Assembly (NCBI GenBank): GCA_019454045.1
Contig: SKCR01017975.1
Location: 62,001 to 126,000, forward strand
DNA length: 64,000 bases
Reading direction: 5' to 3'
Origin: Zanthoxylum bungeanum
Taxonomy: Eukaryota > Streptophyta > Magnoliopsida > Sapindales > Rutaceae
Shown here: piece after piece, positions 11,022-23,750 of the stretch
Numbering within the stretch: position 1 is the first letter of the stretch
Layout of the letters: the number at the start of each line of letters is the position of its first letter
The notes under the pieces: generated by a model
Database searches by the model: none
Seen by the model: the letters and a program-made list of their open reading frames with translations, nothing else
Told to the model about the DNA's origin: nothing
Position numbers and translations under genes: made by a program

Positions 11022-13400
11022 TAGACTAAGATAGCATCCTTAGTTCTCTTTCTCCATAGACTAAGACAGCATCCTTAGTTCTCTAAGATACTAACATATG
11101 TTCTTAACATCAATCCAGTGACTTTCACTCGGATTGGCCTGTTTGTGAATCCATATGCTCAAAGCGTATGAGACACCAGGTCTCGTACATTTTTCAATGT
11201 ACGATTTCTCGGAGAGTATTTCGAAAGCCAAGCTTTCGCCGATAGTTATTTTATGGGAATATCATTTCCAAGAAATGACATATATTATCATTATTTAATA
11301 GGACAACCACTGTCAGTGCGCTCCCACTAACTCTCTTACATACACAAGAATCTATTCGTTTTGAATTAAATCATAAACTATTATGATTACATCAAAACGA
11401 TAGTTCCAAAACCTATGCTTGCTTCAATCCAATCATGGATCGAATAACAAGCATTATCCAAATGGATTTACCGTGGCAACAGGTAAAAGGTTGAATCGTA
11501 ATCAACACAATGTTGATAACGATACCTTTCGGTTAAAAGCCTAGCTTTATACGTTGGTATGTTGCCTTCCATGTATGTCTTTCTAGAAGACTTACAGTAC
11601 CGGTAGGCACAATGCCTTGTGGTACATCAACTAGTATCCAAACTTGTTGATATACATGGAATCCATTTCAGACTTTATGGCACTTTGCTATAATAGGGAG
11701 TTGATACCTTGTATCACTTCCTCATACGTATTCAGTTGGTATATCTCAATAAGATAGACATCTTTATGAGGTGAGATCAGAAACTCATACCCCAGGTTGT
11801 TTTCTGACTCTCTCCGACTTACGCGGTTCTTGTGTATTCGAAGATTAATGGTAATAGTTTCATCCTTGATGAACTATTTATGTTCCATTAAGATTCGGTG
11901 CCTTTGAATAGTATTACTCCGATTTTCATCGAGTTTTATTATCCTCCCACTTACCACTGCATATCGGTATTCCTCTTAGGAAAACCGCATGGTGAGCAAC
12001 AATCTAATTATTCTCTTGTGAGATGTATAAGTATAATACTTATGGTATCCCTAGGATGACCTACAATTGGAACTTATCCTATTTGAGTTTTAGTTTGGTA
12101 TCATCCAAACATATGCCTAGCATTCCCAAATATTCAGGAATGTGAAACCCGATTTCTTTTCCTGTTCATATCTAATATTATATCTGTCAAACAGATATTT
12201 ATGGAACCTTATTCAAAATAAGTTCTTGCACTGTTTAAAGCTTATCCGTTGAAGGAAATGGTAGCTCAGGGCGACTCGTGATTAATCTTATCATGTTTAA
12301 CAAAATTCGGTTAATCCGTTCGGACACACCATCAAACTGACGTGTTCCGGGAGGAGTCCTCATTTGAAAGAATACTATACTCTTTCAAGTATACTAGAAA
12401 CTTATTGCTTAAGTATTTCCATTACGGTCTTACCGTGGCAATTTCATACTTTAGCCTATCTGTTTGTCTATTTCGTGTCGAAACTTGAAAGTTTCCGTTT
12501 TGTGTTACAAAAGTACACATAACCATACGCGATGCCACATCCGTAAAGTTCACGAAATATTCATATCCATATCTAGCCTAGCTAGACATAGGCCCACTTG
12601 CTTCACTATGAAGTAGGGCTATTAGATCAGTGGCACTTACATTTTTACCAAGTAAATGTGTTTTAGGCACTTTGCCCAATAAACTAGATTCGTAGACTTT
12701 ATTTGAATGGAATCAAATTAGTCCTGGTACCCGCTCTTCAAAAGTGCGGATATACGATTCTTTTTAATAGTGTCCCTGACAACTATGCCACAATTAAGTT
12801 TCTTAACTGATCAAATCAGTTTGAGCTATTTATTTGTCATGTTATATATTTGAGATATTATTTATATTCAAAATATAAATTCTGTTATTCACATATAATG
12901 TGTTTATCTCAATATCATCTTTATATAATAAAACACTTTAGTGTTCTCGAATATAAAGGTTCACCCGCAGCGGGTTATACGCGATATAGAGATAATGTTT
13001 CTAGTCAAACTAGTTACATTATAACAGTTTCCAAATTTAGGTAAATACCCAAAGGTAGTTCCTAAATTTGGCTATCTATGGTTAAAACAGCGACTTTCGT
13101 CCCGTTTCCAATTCGCAGATAAATCTCAATCGAAGTCAGTATCATGTTCAAAACAGATTCTGAACATCAATATATATATTTTATGTACCACACTAAGTAT
13201 TTAAAATCCAATTTTAATACTAGTAGTGAACATAATTATGACAATCATTTTTGAAGTCAGAGCCTTGCTCGTCTTCTATTCCTTCTTGGGATAAGTCCTT
13301 TTATCTTCCTAGAAGATAATAATGATTTTGCCTTTGCCATTTTCAATATTTCGGTAGCCTTTGGCCAAGCCTCGGGTTTCTAGAATATTGAAGTAAGGTG
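11022..13400 (-). pseudogene. C1 copia pol (decayed), reverse strand
   Basis: Reading the minus strand from right to left gives remnants in Ty1/copia order. A protease-to-integrase linker lies near 12990-13110. The integrase core is near 12550-12660 (GPM and FTD-like words), and the integrase C-terminus near 11940-12110. The reverse transcriptase start is near 11650-11700 (SEMDSMYIN), and later RT continues to about 11200. The RNase H part is mostly deleted. Many stops and indels are present. Integrase before RT identifies copia rather than gypsy. Homologous stretches are clearer in C2. Confidence 0.8.
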
Positions 13401-16336
13401 TGCCTTGCACTACTTGCCTAATTACAAACTTTGACTTTGTCTCCTTGAGAATAGTCATTAATTCTCCAAGAATTATTTATTGCAATTTTAAAAGTACTTA
13501 TAAGATCTAATCTTTGAATATCCTTCAATTTCAATATCATACTTTAAGAATCTAATCCTTAGTTCTGATAAAGAAATTAAGGAGTCTATATGACAAGTAT
13601 AGTGGATTAAGCACTAAAGTTATCATTACATGAATATTCCAAATATCATGTTCCACTTATTTGCTTAACTCCAGGCTTAGGCTTAATATATTATTTTATC
13701 AAATAAAATAACTTATTATTTTTCCAGGACCATCCTGAAATTTATTCCCCATTTGAAAATTAAAGTCGTTTAAATACATTTTCACCCAGGATTATGTCTT
13801 AAACACTAATCTTTCATTTTTACATCTTGATTCTAATAGTCCAACTATTTAATCAACGATTTGTGGTACTATTTATTATAATGATTATAATAGTCCAACT
13901 ATATAATCAAATATAATTAAATTAGTTAACCTCAATTACATTGATTACTATAATCCAATTATAAAATCAACTGTAAACTGAAATTAATTAATTCAAATAT
14001 ATTGATTAATATAATCCAATTATATATAATAAACTATAATACAGTCCAACTGTTAATTAAAACAACAATTTAAATATTAGTCCAACTAACATTTAATCTA
14101 ACGATGAAATAATTTGAATGAGCGCGTATGGCGAGTAATTGAACGAGTATTGCAAATTCAATTCTTGCCTCCCACTATTTTTCGGCGAGCCTCTAACCCT
14201 CTGTCGAGTACTCGGGAAACCGCGTTTCCTAGTGGGCTAGGATCCCATTAAATATCACACAATCTTGACTTTGCCCAACAAATTGTATGATAATTAACTA
14301 GGTAGATCTCTAAGATCGATTGGTTCTAATCCAATTCCTAGATCCGGTAGGGGGACATCCAAGTCCGAAACATATATCTTATATATGCCAATACATCCAA
14401 TGTATTACCTAACCTTTTTCCTCTGAATCAACTAAGCCTTGGCTTTGGCACAACAAACTTAGTGATCCCAGTCAAGCGCGACCCATTGACCATGGAAAGC
14501 TTCGTAATCAATGTCGATGGACAAGAAATGGTCTTGACTTTGGCCAACAAACCACAACTTGGACAAGACACTGATTTGGAACAAAGCCTTCGTGATTCAA
14601 ACACATCTTCGACAGACAAAGGCCTTGACTTTGGCCAACAAACCAATGCCGTCTAGGATCTTGAGTGAGAATCACTCAATGGAAGGAAAGGCGCTTAATA
14701 TTGAGTGAGGGTTTTTCGCGTGCAAATTGGTAACCAATTTATTATCTTTGTTAAGGTCTCATCATCATACACCCTTAAACATGCATTCTAAACACATAAT
14801 AAAGCGCATATGAATAAAATAATAATGATATGCGGATGGATATTTTTACATTGATCCTAGATCAAATCTCTCATTTTCTATCTCCAAAGCTAGCACATGT
14901 ATTTACTTCTACCCGTTACACTACACTTATAAAGAAACCTCATTTACATTGAGGGGAATAGGTGAGAAGAGAATACAAAGAGTATAGAGGTGATAAGGCT
15001 GGACACGCAGGTCCAATTAATAAATCAAATTTATTACACAATTTCTAAAATTGCCCACCCATCTAATATCCATCCGATATACATTATTCATTCATCGCAA
15101 CAATGTATTCATACAAGCATGTTATCAATCAGTCTAATCCAATTAATTAATCTGATAATTAGTGATCATCCAATGTTCAAACAACGATTTGATTTCTGCG
15201 TGAGTCAAACTCGTTTTGCGAATAAGTACTCAAAGTACGAATTCTTGAATTAAATTAAACTACAACATTAAATCCAATTTAATATGCATTTAATTCTAAT
15301 TCACTATTTAATTCTAAATTAAATATTACACTTTTATTAACGAACCTTTTACGACTTAAATTCCAAATTTAATCACAACGGGTCTCAAAGCCCGATTAAC
15401 ATCTAATGTTTGTTTAATTAAAGTCCAATGGGCTTTTAATTAATTTCTTAAGGTGTGGAATTTTGGTCAACTCGGGTCAAATCGATAACCAACGTCCTAT
15501 CCGGGAGTTACCCCATAAGCCTTTAAATTAATTTTGGCCCATTAAGCCCAAGTAAATAATTAAGGTCCATTAAGTCATAATTGGACTTTATGGATGCGGT
15601 TTTGGGCCCAATTGGATCGAACCAAATTGGCCTAAACCTAAATTGGTACAACCAAGCCCAAAAGCCCACTTACAACATATTAAGGCCCAATTTCCAAAAT
15701 AACCCCAAATTAATTAACTTATAAAATTCCAAATTCCATAATTAATTAACCTAAGTGTAATACACAATTAATAATCCAATTAACATTCCTCAAACATAAA
15801 TTAGCCTAATTAATCATGCACTTTAATATCAAATAGTGTCCAACAAAATTTTATTAAAATCAAACCCAATACATGCTACTTTATTCTCGGCAATCAGGGA
15901 TTTTTCCAATCCGATTCGGTTTCAATCCAATTGAATCCACAATCATCATTTCCCAAATCAATTCAACTCATCCAATGAATTAAAATAAAAAAACACAATG
16001 AATTTCAAATGTTCAAGAGTTTGGCCAAGCCTCTTTAAAAGGGAAAAATTGTTCCAAATCAAAATTCAATCCAATTGAACTTCAAAACAACATTACCCAC
16101 TTGTTTTAAGTCATCCAATGATCAAACAAACAAAAATCACCAAGAAATTAGGGTTCATCATTTTCGGCCTACTCCAAAAATTTGGGGAAAAATGGATCCA
16201 ATCCAATTTCATGAAATTGAACATACACAACTTCAATTCATCAATATACAAGCATACTTAATCAATCAATTCAACCAAATCATGCTTCAATTGATTTTAC
16301 CCAATTCAAACCCTAACTTTTTCATGCTTGATCAAA
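13401..16336 (-). other. C1 gag/leader region, unrecognised
   Basis: This lies between the pol remnant and the PBS, where gag and the 5' leader should be. I cannot recognise a gag domain. Between 13840 and 14090 there are repeated AGTCCAACTATTTAATCAA-type words. From about 15400 to 15700 the word GGCCCA or its complement recurs many times. The plus-strand frame 14462-14656 is shared with C2 (24737-24970) and is discussed in the findings. The minus-strand frame over the same bases (14428-14646) is also open. Confidence 0.5.
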
Positions 16337-16350
16337 GCTCATAGATACCA
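16337..16350 (-). promoter_or_regulatory. C1 primer-binding site
   Basis: On the minus strand this reads TGGTATCTATGAGC, one base from the LTR end. It matches the initiator-tRNA-Met primer site used by plant copia elements (TGGTATCAGAGC) apart from a small change after TGGTATC. It fixes the minus orientation of C1. Confidence 0.75.
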
Positions 16351-16351
16351 T

Positions 16352-18448
16352 TGTTGGTTTCTAATTAGGTCCCAAGATTCATGAAATCAAGCAAGAAAAA
16401 CGCATGAATACATAAAGGAGTAAGGCGGAATACATACTCACATTGAACGGTTTTGTTGCGAAGAAGAACAAGACCATTTTCCTCCTTGTTGAAGCTCGGT
16501 TTGGCCTACTAGAACAGCAGGGACTGCTCGGTTTTGAGCTGTGATGGCTCCTCCAAAATCGGCCATTGATGAACTCCATGGAAGCTCAAAGCTTCAAGCT
16601 CCAAAAATAAATCCAAGCTCATGTGTTAGTTTCCCTATCACCATAATATAACCCAAGGTGTGCTAGCACTTCTCATTCTTCTTTATTTTCGGTCTAACCA
16701 GAATTTTTGGGAAGAAATACGGCTCCAAGCGTGAGAGGGAGAAGAGAGAAAAGAGGAGGGAAAAATTAGTTTTCCCTTGAAACTGTATGTCTAAGAGAGA
16801 GAATGAAAATGTTTTACTTATATATTTATTTTTATTTTCCAAAAACAAAAACAAATACAAAAAGCATTTTCCATTTACCAAAAATCAAAAAGAAAAAGTC
16901 AAAAAACAAATGCCTTTAATGCTTTTCAACTACCACATCAATCACTCAAATCAATCAATCAAATTGTCACATCACTCAAAGTGACATGTGATTTGACGCT
17001 TGATGTGACTAGCGATTTGACGCTTGATTTGACTTGCGTGCCACACTCGAATTCGAAATGTGAATGCGCTCGCAAATAATCTCGGACTCGGGTTCGCTAA
17101 TTCCAAATTAACGAATTTTCCATCGCGACGTAATTAAACGATTACGCCTAGCGAAATCACTATTCACATCGCTAATGAATTAATTCTAAATTAATTCATT
17201 CGCCCGAATTAAAATCTAATTTTAATTCCGCATCGAAATCTAATTTCGCATAATATATCGAATATATTATTTTATCGATTAATTCCAAATTAATCGTTCT
17301 CTCTCTTTAATTAATATTTTATCCCAGATAAAATATCTCCGTAATTAATCCCAGATTAATTTTCTCTCTCTTCTAATTAATCCCAGATTAATTATAGTGC
17401 GAGTCATACATCATCGGTGAATCTTCGGGAAGCGACCCATGAGATCCCCGGATATGTTGGTAGTAAATACGGTCGTCGGACTATCCGAACACGTAAGTAC
17501 CTAGTACTACGTTTATACCGATTTACAAGACAAGGTTGGCTTCTAGCAAAACGCCATGCCTACCCAATTCTCCAGAAATATCCTTATAGGAATAAGTGCT
17601 CTATATCAAGTGTAGTATACCGAAGTATTGCGTATTTCTGTCCAGTATCGGATGTTCACGTGCTAGGCCTGGGGCTGGAATTGTGTCTGCCCCGTACGAA
17701 GCACATATCAGATGTCTGGCAACTAGTCTCTATAATCGGATATACATGACCTTGTCATAATATCCCGATAGCTCGAGCATTTAAGAGAACGAGTTCCGTA
17801 TCCTACGTGACCATCATCTTCATATGACTGGAGTGACACTTCCGTCTTAACATCACACCCAACACACTACGATTCCTAATATACCCCGTATCGGTGTACA
17901 CAGAACCTGTTAAAGCCCTGGACGACCTCAACTAAAGTATATTGATTGTCGTAAGCATTAGCGGTGCAAGTCTCAGGTTAAGACCAAATACACCTACCCT
18001 GATTGCAGACTCCCATAGACACATAGTCATACTACCAATGGGATTCCGCGGGGGGTCTATCCAGAGCGAAGCTGTTTCCCGTACCATCGGTAAAACACAA
18101 CCTCCTATTACACTTGCATGAGTATCCTATACCCAAATATATGAGAACTATGCCGTTGTTCCCTCACACACGCGCACAAGTGTAATACTAGTCTTTTACG
18201 TATTTATCGATGTCCAATCTCGATAATACTCTGACTAGGGATATTTAATGAATTATCCTACGTGGGCTGATACTGTCTCATATCATTCTCCATCCAGGAA
18301 CAAATCATAGGGACCTCTCATCATTTATATATCTAGGTGATCTAATCACAAATGATAAGAGGGCAATCTCCTTTGTCACATAGTTAATTTGTACAACAAC
18401 ACCATGATCTGTACAAATAGTGACGCTATGGTTCATAATTGTCCAACA
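16352..18448 (-). repeat. C1 5' LTR, full length
   Basis: A 2097 bp LTR starts TGTTGG and ends CCAACA. The left 1.4 kb is nearly identical to 9598-11021, differing mainly by small indels. It carries the shared GTGACGCTATGG word close to its right end, as do the S1, C2 and C3 LTRs. Confidence 0.92.
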
Positions 18449-18453
18449 GGTAT

Positions 18454-18785
18454 TTACACCTGACCATCGACATAGGCTTTTGCACAATTTCGTGTTCCAG
18501 GTTAATAAACAGATATATTGCACAAACATGAGATAACCACTTCATCTTTAAAAAGATTTTGGAAGAATTCACAACCCTAGATAGTTTTATAATATTGATT
18601 TTACCTTTAATTCACGTTTGCACTGTTTTTCATTAGTTTAAAATGCCATCCAATCGATAATGAAATCTACTAGATACTCGTAAACATTCAACGTCATAAA
18701 TTAATGGCCTAGGTATTAAGTCCTCGTGGGATCGATACATTTTATACTACTTGAGCGATACGTGCGCTTGCGTAATATGAGTGAT
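18454..18785 (+). repeat. A1 LTR, second segment
   Basis: The A1 LTR continues between C1 and C2. It contains the block CTGACCATCGACATAGGCTT and the block CTCGTGGGATCGATACATTT found near the 3' end of every Athila LTR in the window. The last five bases (GTGAT, 18781-18785) are the left copy of the C2 target duplication. Confidence 0.92.
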
Positions 18786-20819
18786 TGTTGGAGTTCTACG
18801 GTCCCGAGGATCGAATAACAAGCATAAAACACATGTGAATATAATCGAGGAAGTTGCGGAATACTTACATCGATCGGTTGAGCGACGCGGTGGACAACAA
18901 AAATTATTTTCTGCCCTCTGTCATGCTCGGCAGTGAGCTGTTTGCAGTCCTCATTTTCGGTTTCAATCTTCCTCCATGAAAGCTCCAAGTTTTATGAGAT
19001 GATTCCAAGCTCATGGGTGGACTTCCCTATCACCTTCGCATGTCTCAAAAGTGTGCTAGTACTCAAGAAATTTGCCACAAATTTTCCACTTTGCTTCCCT
19101 TCACTGTCACGGTTTTGCCCAGCAAAAAACAAAAGAAAAATGCCCAAATGGGTGTGAGAGAGAGAGGTGGGAAGAAGAGAGAGTTGGAAATGTGTTATGT
19201 TAAATTGATTTCCAAAAACAATAAATAAAACATATACCAAATTTGTGAAAAAGCTTTCAAAAAGTCATCACAAATTTGGTTCCAAATTTGACATTAAATG
19301 TTATCCACCAACTCACATCAATCACAAGTGACATGTTGTCAATCACTCAAAGTGACTTATGATTTGACGCTTGATGCGACTAGCGATTCGACGCTTGATT
19401 TTACTTACGTTCTGCACTCGAATTCAAAATGCGAATGCGCTCGCAAATAATCCCGGGCTCGGGTTTGCTAATTCCAAATTAACGAATTTTCCGTTGCGAC
19501 GCAATTAAATGATTATGCCTAGCGAAATCACTATTCATGTCGCTAACGAATTAATTCTAAATCAACTCGTTCGCCCGAATTAAAATCGAATTTTAATTCC
19601 GCGTCGAAATCCAATTTCGTATAATATATCGAATATATTATTTTTATCGATTAATTCTAAATTAATCATTATCTCTCTTTAAATGATATTTTATCCCAGA
19701 TAAAATATCTCCGTTATTAATCCTAGATTAATTTTCTCTCTCGTCTAATTAATCACAGATTAATTAAAGTGCGAGTCATACGTCATCGGTGAATCTTCGG
19801 GAAGCGACCCATGAGATCCCCAGATATGTTGGCAGTAAATTCGGTCGTCGGACTAACCGAACACGTAAGTACCTAGTACTACGTTTTACCGATTTACAAG
19901 ACAAGGTTGGCTTCTACCAAAGCGCCATGCCTACCCAATTCTCCAGAAACATGCTTACAGGAATAAGCGATCTATATCAGGCGTAGTATACGTAGTATTG
20001 CGTATTTCTATCCAGTATCAGATGATCACATGCAAGGCCTGGGGCTGGTACAGTGTTTGCTCCATACGAAGCATATATCGGATGATGAGCAACTAGTCTC
20101 TTTATTATCGGATAATCATGACCAAGTCATATTATCCCAAGGGTTGCAACCCTTTAGAGAACCAGTTATGTATCCCTACGCGATCATCATCTCCATATGA
20201 CTGGAGTGATACTACCGTCTCGACATCACACCCAACACACTACGATTCTCAATATACCCAACAGAGGCGTACACAGAACCTGTTAAAGCCCTGGATGACC
20301 AAAACCAAAGTATATTGATTGTCGCAAGTATTAGCGGTGCAAGTCTCAGGTTAAGACCAAATACACCTACCCTGATTTCGGACTTCCATAGACACATAGT
20401 CATACTACCAATGGAATTCCGAGGGGGTCTATCCAGAGCGAAGCTGTTTCCCGTACCATCGGTAAACACAACCTCCTATTATACTTGCATGAGTATTATA
20501 TACCCAAATATATGAGAACTATGCCGTTTGTGCCCTCACAATGTGCACAAGTGTAATACTAGTCTTTTACTTATTTATCGATGTCCAATCTCGATAATAC
20601 TCTGACTAGGGATATTTAATGATTTATCCTTCATTGATTGATACTGTCTCATATCATTCTTAATCCAGGAACAAATCATAAGGACCTCCCATCATTTATA
20701 CATCTTGGTGATCTAATCACAAATGATAAGAGAGCAATCTCCTTTGTCCTATAGTTAATTTGTACAACAACACCATGATCTGTACAAATAGTGACGCTAT
20801 GGGTCATAATTGTCCATCA
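18786..20819 (-). repeat. C2 3' LTR
   Basis: A 2034 bp LTR runs from TGTTGGAGTTCTACGG to CCATCA (a changed CCAACA). It aligns over its length with 26545-28579. It contains the related core seen in all four copia-family LTRs (GATTTGACGCTTGAT words, then AATTCAAAATGCGAATGCGC). The small frames at 18933, 19013 and 20212 also occur in the 5' LTR and are not convincing genes. Confidence 0.93.
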
Positions 20820-20832
20820 ATCTCCCACTTGG
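20820..20832 (-). promoter_or_regulatory. C2 polypurine tract
   Basis: On the minus strand this reads CCAAGTGGGAGAT, immediately before the 3' LTR. The same sequence is at 63459-63471 in C3. It is the expected plus-strand priming site for a copia element. Confidence 0.82.
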
Positions 20833-23750
20833 CCTATAGCCAGTCACTCGACTGTCCTACACCCGAACTATGTACGGTTGGCTCAAACTGCTGAGGAAAG
20901 ACTTTCGTCAGCGGATTTGCATGATTATCATCTGATGCGATTTATTCGATCATTATATCGCCACGATGTATGATCCGAATGAATCAGATGAATATCGAAG
21001 TATGTATCTGGATCGTTGATGAGACCGTTAATTCTTTAGCCTGTGCTGAAGTCTAGCTCAGCTGCTAACAGAACTATATCTAATCTAATTAGATTTTTTA
21101 TCGACCCAAATGGCTTCTATTGTTGCCTCAGCTGCAACAATAACCCGCATTTGTTGTTTATTCGGTAACAGTATCTTGCTTGGAAGATTTCCAGCTCACT
21201 GTTCCATTATTCAAACTTTATAGTACCGTTTTGCGACTTATAGTCATTTTATCGGTTTGGAAACTTGCAGCAGTGATCCCAGTCACTTCAAGTTCTCATT
21301 CTCCATAGATTAAGACAGTATCCTTAGATCTCTAAGATACTAAGTATGTTCTTAACTTCAATCCAGTGACTATCACTTGGATTGGCCTGTTTGTGAATCC
21401 ATATGCTCAAAGCGTATGAGACACCAGGTCACGTACATTTTTCAATGTACGAGTTCTCGGAGAGTTTTCATGAAAGCCAAGCTTTCACCGATTTTATTAT
21501 GGGAATATCATTTCCAAGAAATGACATATTATCATTATTTATAGGACATTCACTGTTAGTGCGCTCCCACTAACCTCCTTGTATACACAAGAATCATTTC
21601 GTTTTGAATTAAATCATAATATATTATGATTACATCAAAACGATAATTCCAAGAACCTAATGCTCGCTTCAATCCAAACATGGATCGAATAACCCGCAAA
21701 CCTTGGTTGCTAGTTTTGGTACGACAAAACCGTCAGGATGTTGTAAACATCCTCCAAAAGGTTTCCTTTTAAGGAAAGCGATTTTGTCGTTCAACTGTCA
21801 TATTTCATGAATGAAACATGCAGCATTAGCAAGCATTATCCAAATGGATTTACTGTGGCAATAGGTAAAAGGTTTCGTCGTAATCAACACAATGTTGATA
21901 ACGATACCTTTCCGCTACAAGCCTAGCTTATAACGTTGGTATGTTGCCATCCAAGTATGTCTTCCTTGAAGACTTATAGTACCAGTAGGCACAATGCCTT
22001 GCGGTACAACAACTAGTATCCAAACATAGTTGATATACATGGAATCCATTTCGGATGTCATGGCACTTTGCCATAATATGGAGTCGATACCTTGTATCAC
22101 TTCCTCATACGTAGTCAGTTGGTGTTCCTTAATAAGATTGACATTTTTATGAGGTGAGATCAGAAACCCATGCCCCAGGTTGTCTTCTGACTCTCTCCGA
22201 TCTATGCGGTTCTTGTGTATTCGAAGATTACTGGTATAGTTTCATCCTTGATGAACTATTTATGTTCCATTAAGGAATCGGTGCCTGGAATAGTATTACT
22301 CCGATTTTCATCGAGTTTTACTATCCTCCCACTTACCACTGCATATAGGTATTCCTCTTAGGAAAACCGCATGGTGAGAAACAACTAAATTGCTCTCATA
22401 TGAGATGTATAAGTACTATACTTTGGTATCCTTAGGATAACCTACAATTGGCACTTATCCAATTTGGGTTCTTGTTTGGTATCATCCAAACATATGCCTA
22501 GCATTCCCAAATTATCAGGATTGAGAAACCCTGTTTCTTTCCTGTTCATATCTAATATGAATTCTGTCAAACAGATTTTATGGAACTTTATTCTAAATAA
22601 ATTCTGCACTGTTAATATGTATCATTTGAAGGAAATGGTAGCTCAGAGCGACTCATGATTAACCTTATCATGTCTAACACAATTCAGTTAGTCACTGTTC
22701 GGACACGCCGTCAAATGACGTGTTCCGGAAGGAGTCCTCATTGAAAGAATACTATACTCTTTCAAGTATATGAGAAACTTATCGTTTAAGTATTTTCCAT
22801 TACGGTCTAACCGCGACGGTTTAATACTTTAGCCGATCTGTTTGTCTACTTCGTGTCAAAACTATAAAAGTTTCCGATTTGTGTTTCAAAAGAAACACAT
22901 AACCACAACGCGATGCCACATCCGTAAAGGTCACGAAATATTCATATCCACCTCTAGCCTAGCTAGACATGGGCCCACTTGCTTCACTATGAACTAGGGC
23001 AAACAGATCAGTGGCATTTGCACTTTTACCAAGTAAATGTGTTTTAGGCACTTTGACCAATAAACTAGATTCGTAGACTTTATTTGAATAGAATCAAATC
23101 AGTCCTAGTACCCACTCTTTGAAAGTGTGGATATACGATTCTTGTTTAATTGTGTCCCAGACAACAATGCCACAATATGTTTCTAGTGATCAAATCAGTT
23201 TGAGCTATTTGTTTGTCATTTTATATGTTTGAGATTTATTTATATTCAAAATATAAATTTTGTTATTCACATCTAATGTGTTTATCTCAATATCATCTTT
23301 ATATAATAAAACACTTTAGTGTTCCAGAATATAAAGGTTCACCCACAGCGGGTTAAACACTGATATAGAGATAATGTTTCTAGTCAAACTAGTTACATTA
23401 TAACAGTTTCCAAATTTAGGTACACACCCGAAGGGTAGTTCCTAAACTTAGGTATCTACGGTTAAAACATTGATTCTCATCCTGTTTCCAATTCGCAGAT
23501 TAATCTCAATTAATGTCAGCATCATGCTCATAGCAGATTCTGAATATCAGTATATATTTATGTATCACACTAAGTATCTAAAATCTAATTTTAATACTAG
23601 TAGCGAACAGAGTTATGACAAACATATTTGAAGTCAGAGCCTTGCTCGTCTTCAATTCCTTCATGTCTGCTTTGTCCAAACGGCAGTCACGCTTCCGCGA
23701 TCCCGTTTGCCACATTTAGGCAGACATTTTGGGATATGTCCTTTATCTTC
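20833..23750 (-). pseudogene. C2 copia pol (decayed), reverse strand
   Basis: From right to left the minus strand shows several remnants. A possible zinc knuckle ending KRDC lies near 23690. A protease-integrase linker with SLTRNIISIS is near 23390. The pre-integrase LWH..LGH region is near 23180. The integrase core (SGPMSS, YFVTFTD) lies near 22930-22980, and later integrase words are near 22650-22740. The integrase C-terminus has VVSHHAVFL near 22370. RT starts with SEMDSMYIN near 22050 and shows VDYDETF near 21870. The YVDD region near 21540 is broken. RNase H (NNGTVSWKSSKQDTV) is near 21200. No reading frame survives, and all key motifs are interrupted or altered. Confidence 0.88.

Larger units (their letters stand above)
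9598..18448 (-). mobile_element. C1: Ty1/copia element inserted in the A1 LTR
   Basis: The element is bounded by TGTTGG (9598) and CCAACA (18443-18448), with the target duplication GGTAT at 9593-9597 and 18449-18453. Removing it rejoins an uninterrupted Athila LTR, compare 45880-45910 in A1's other LTR. Order on the plus strand is truncated 3' LTR, pol in reverse, leader, PBS, 5' LTR. The 3' LTR, PPT and start of the internal region were partly lost in a deletion joining 11021 to RNase H. The coding region is full of stops and frameshifts, so C1 is non-autonomous. Confidence 0.92.

Noticed and set aside
18933..19228. Overlapping frames shared by the C2 LTRs (also near 26692-26969)
   Set aside because: Present on both strands in the same LTR stretch, no recognisable domain, and no start context; explained by LTR duplication.
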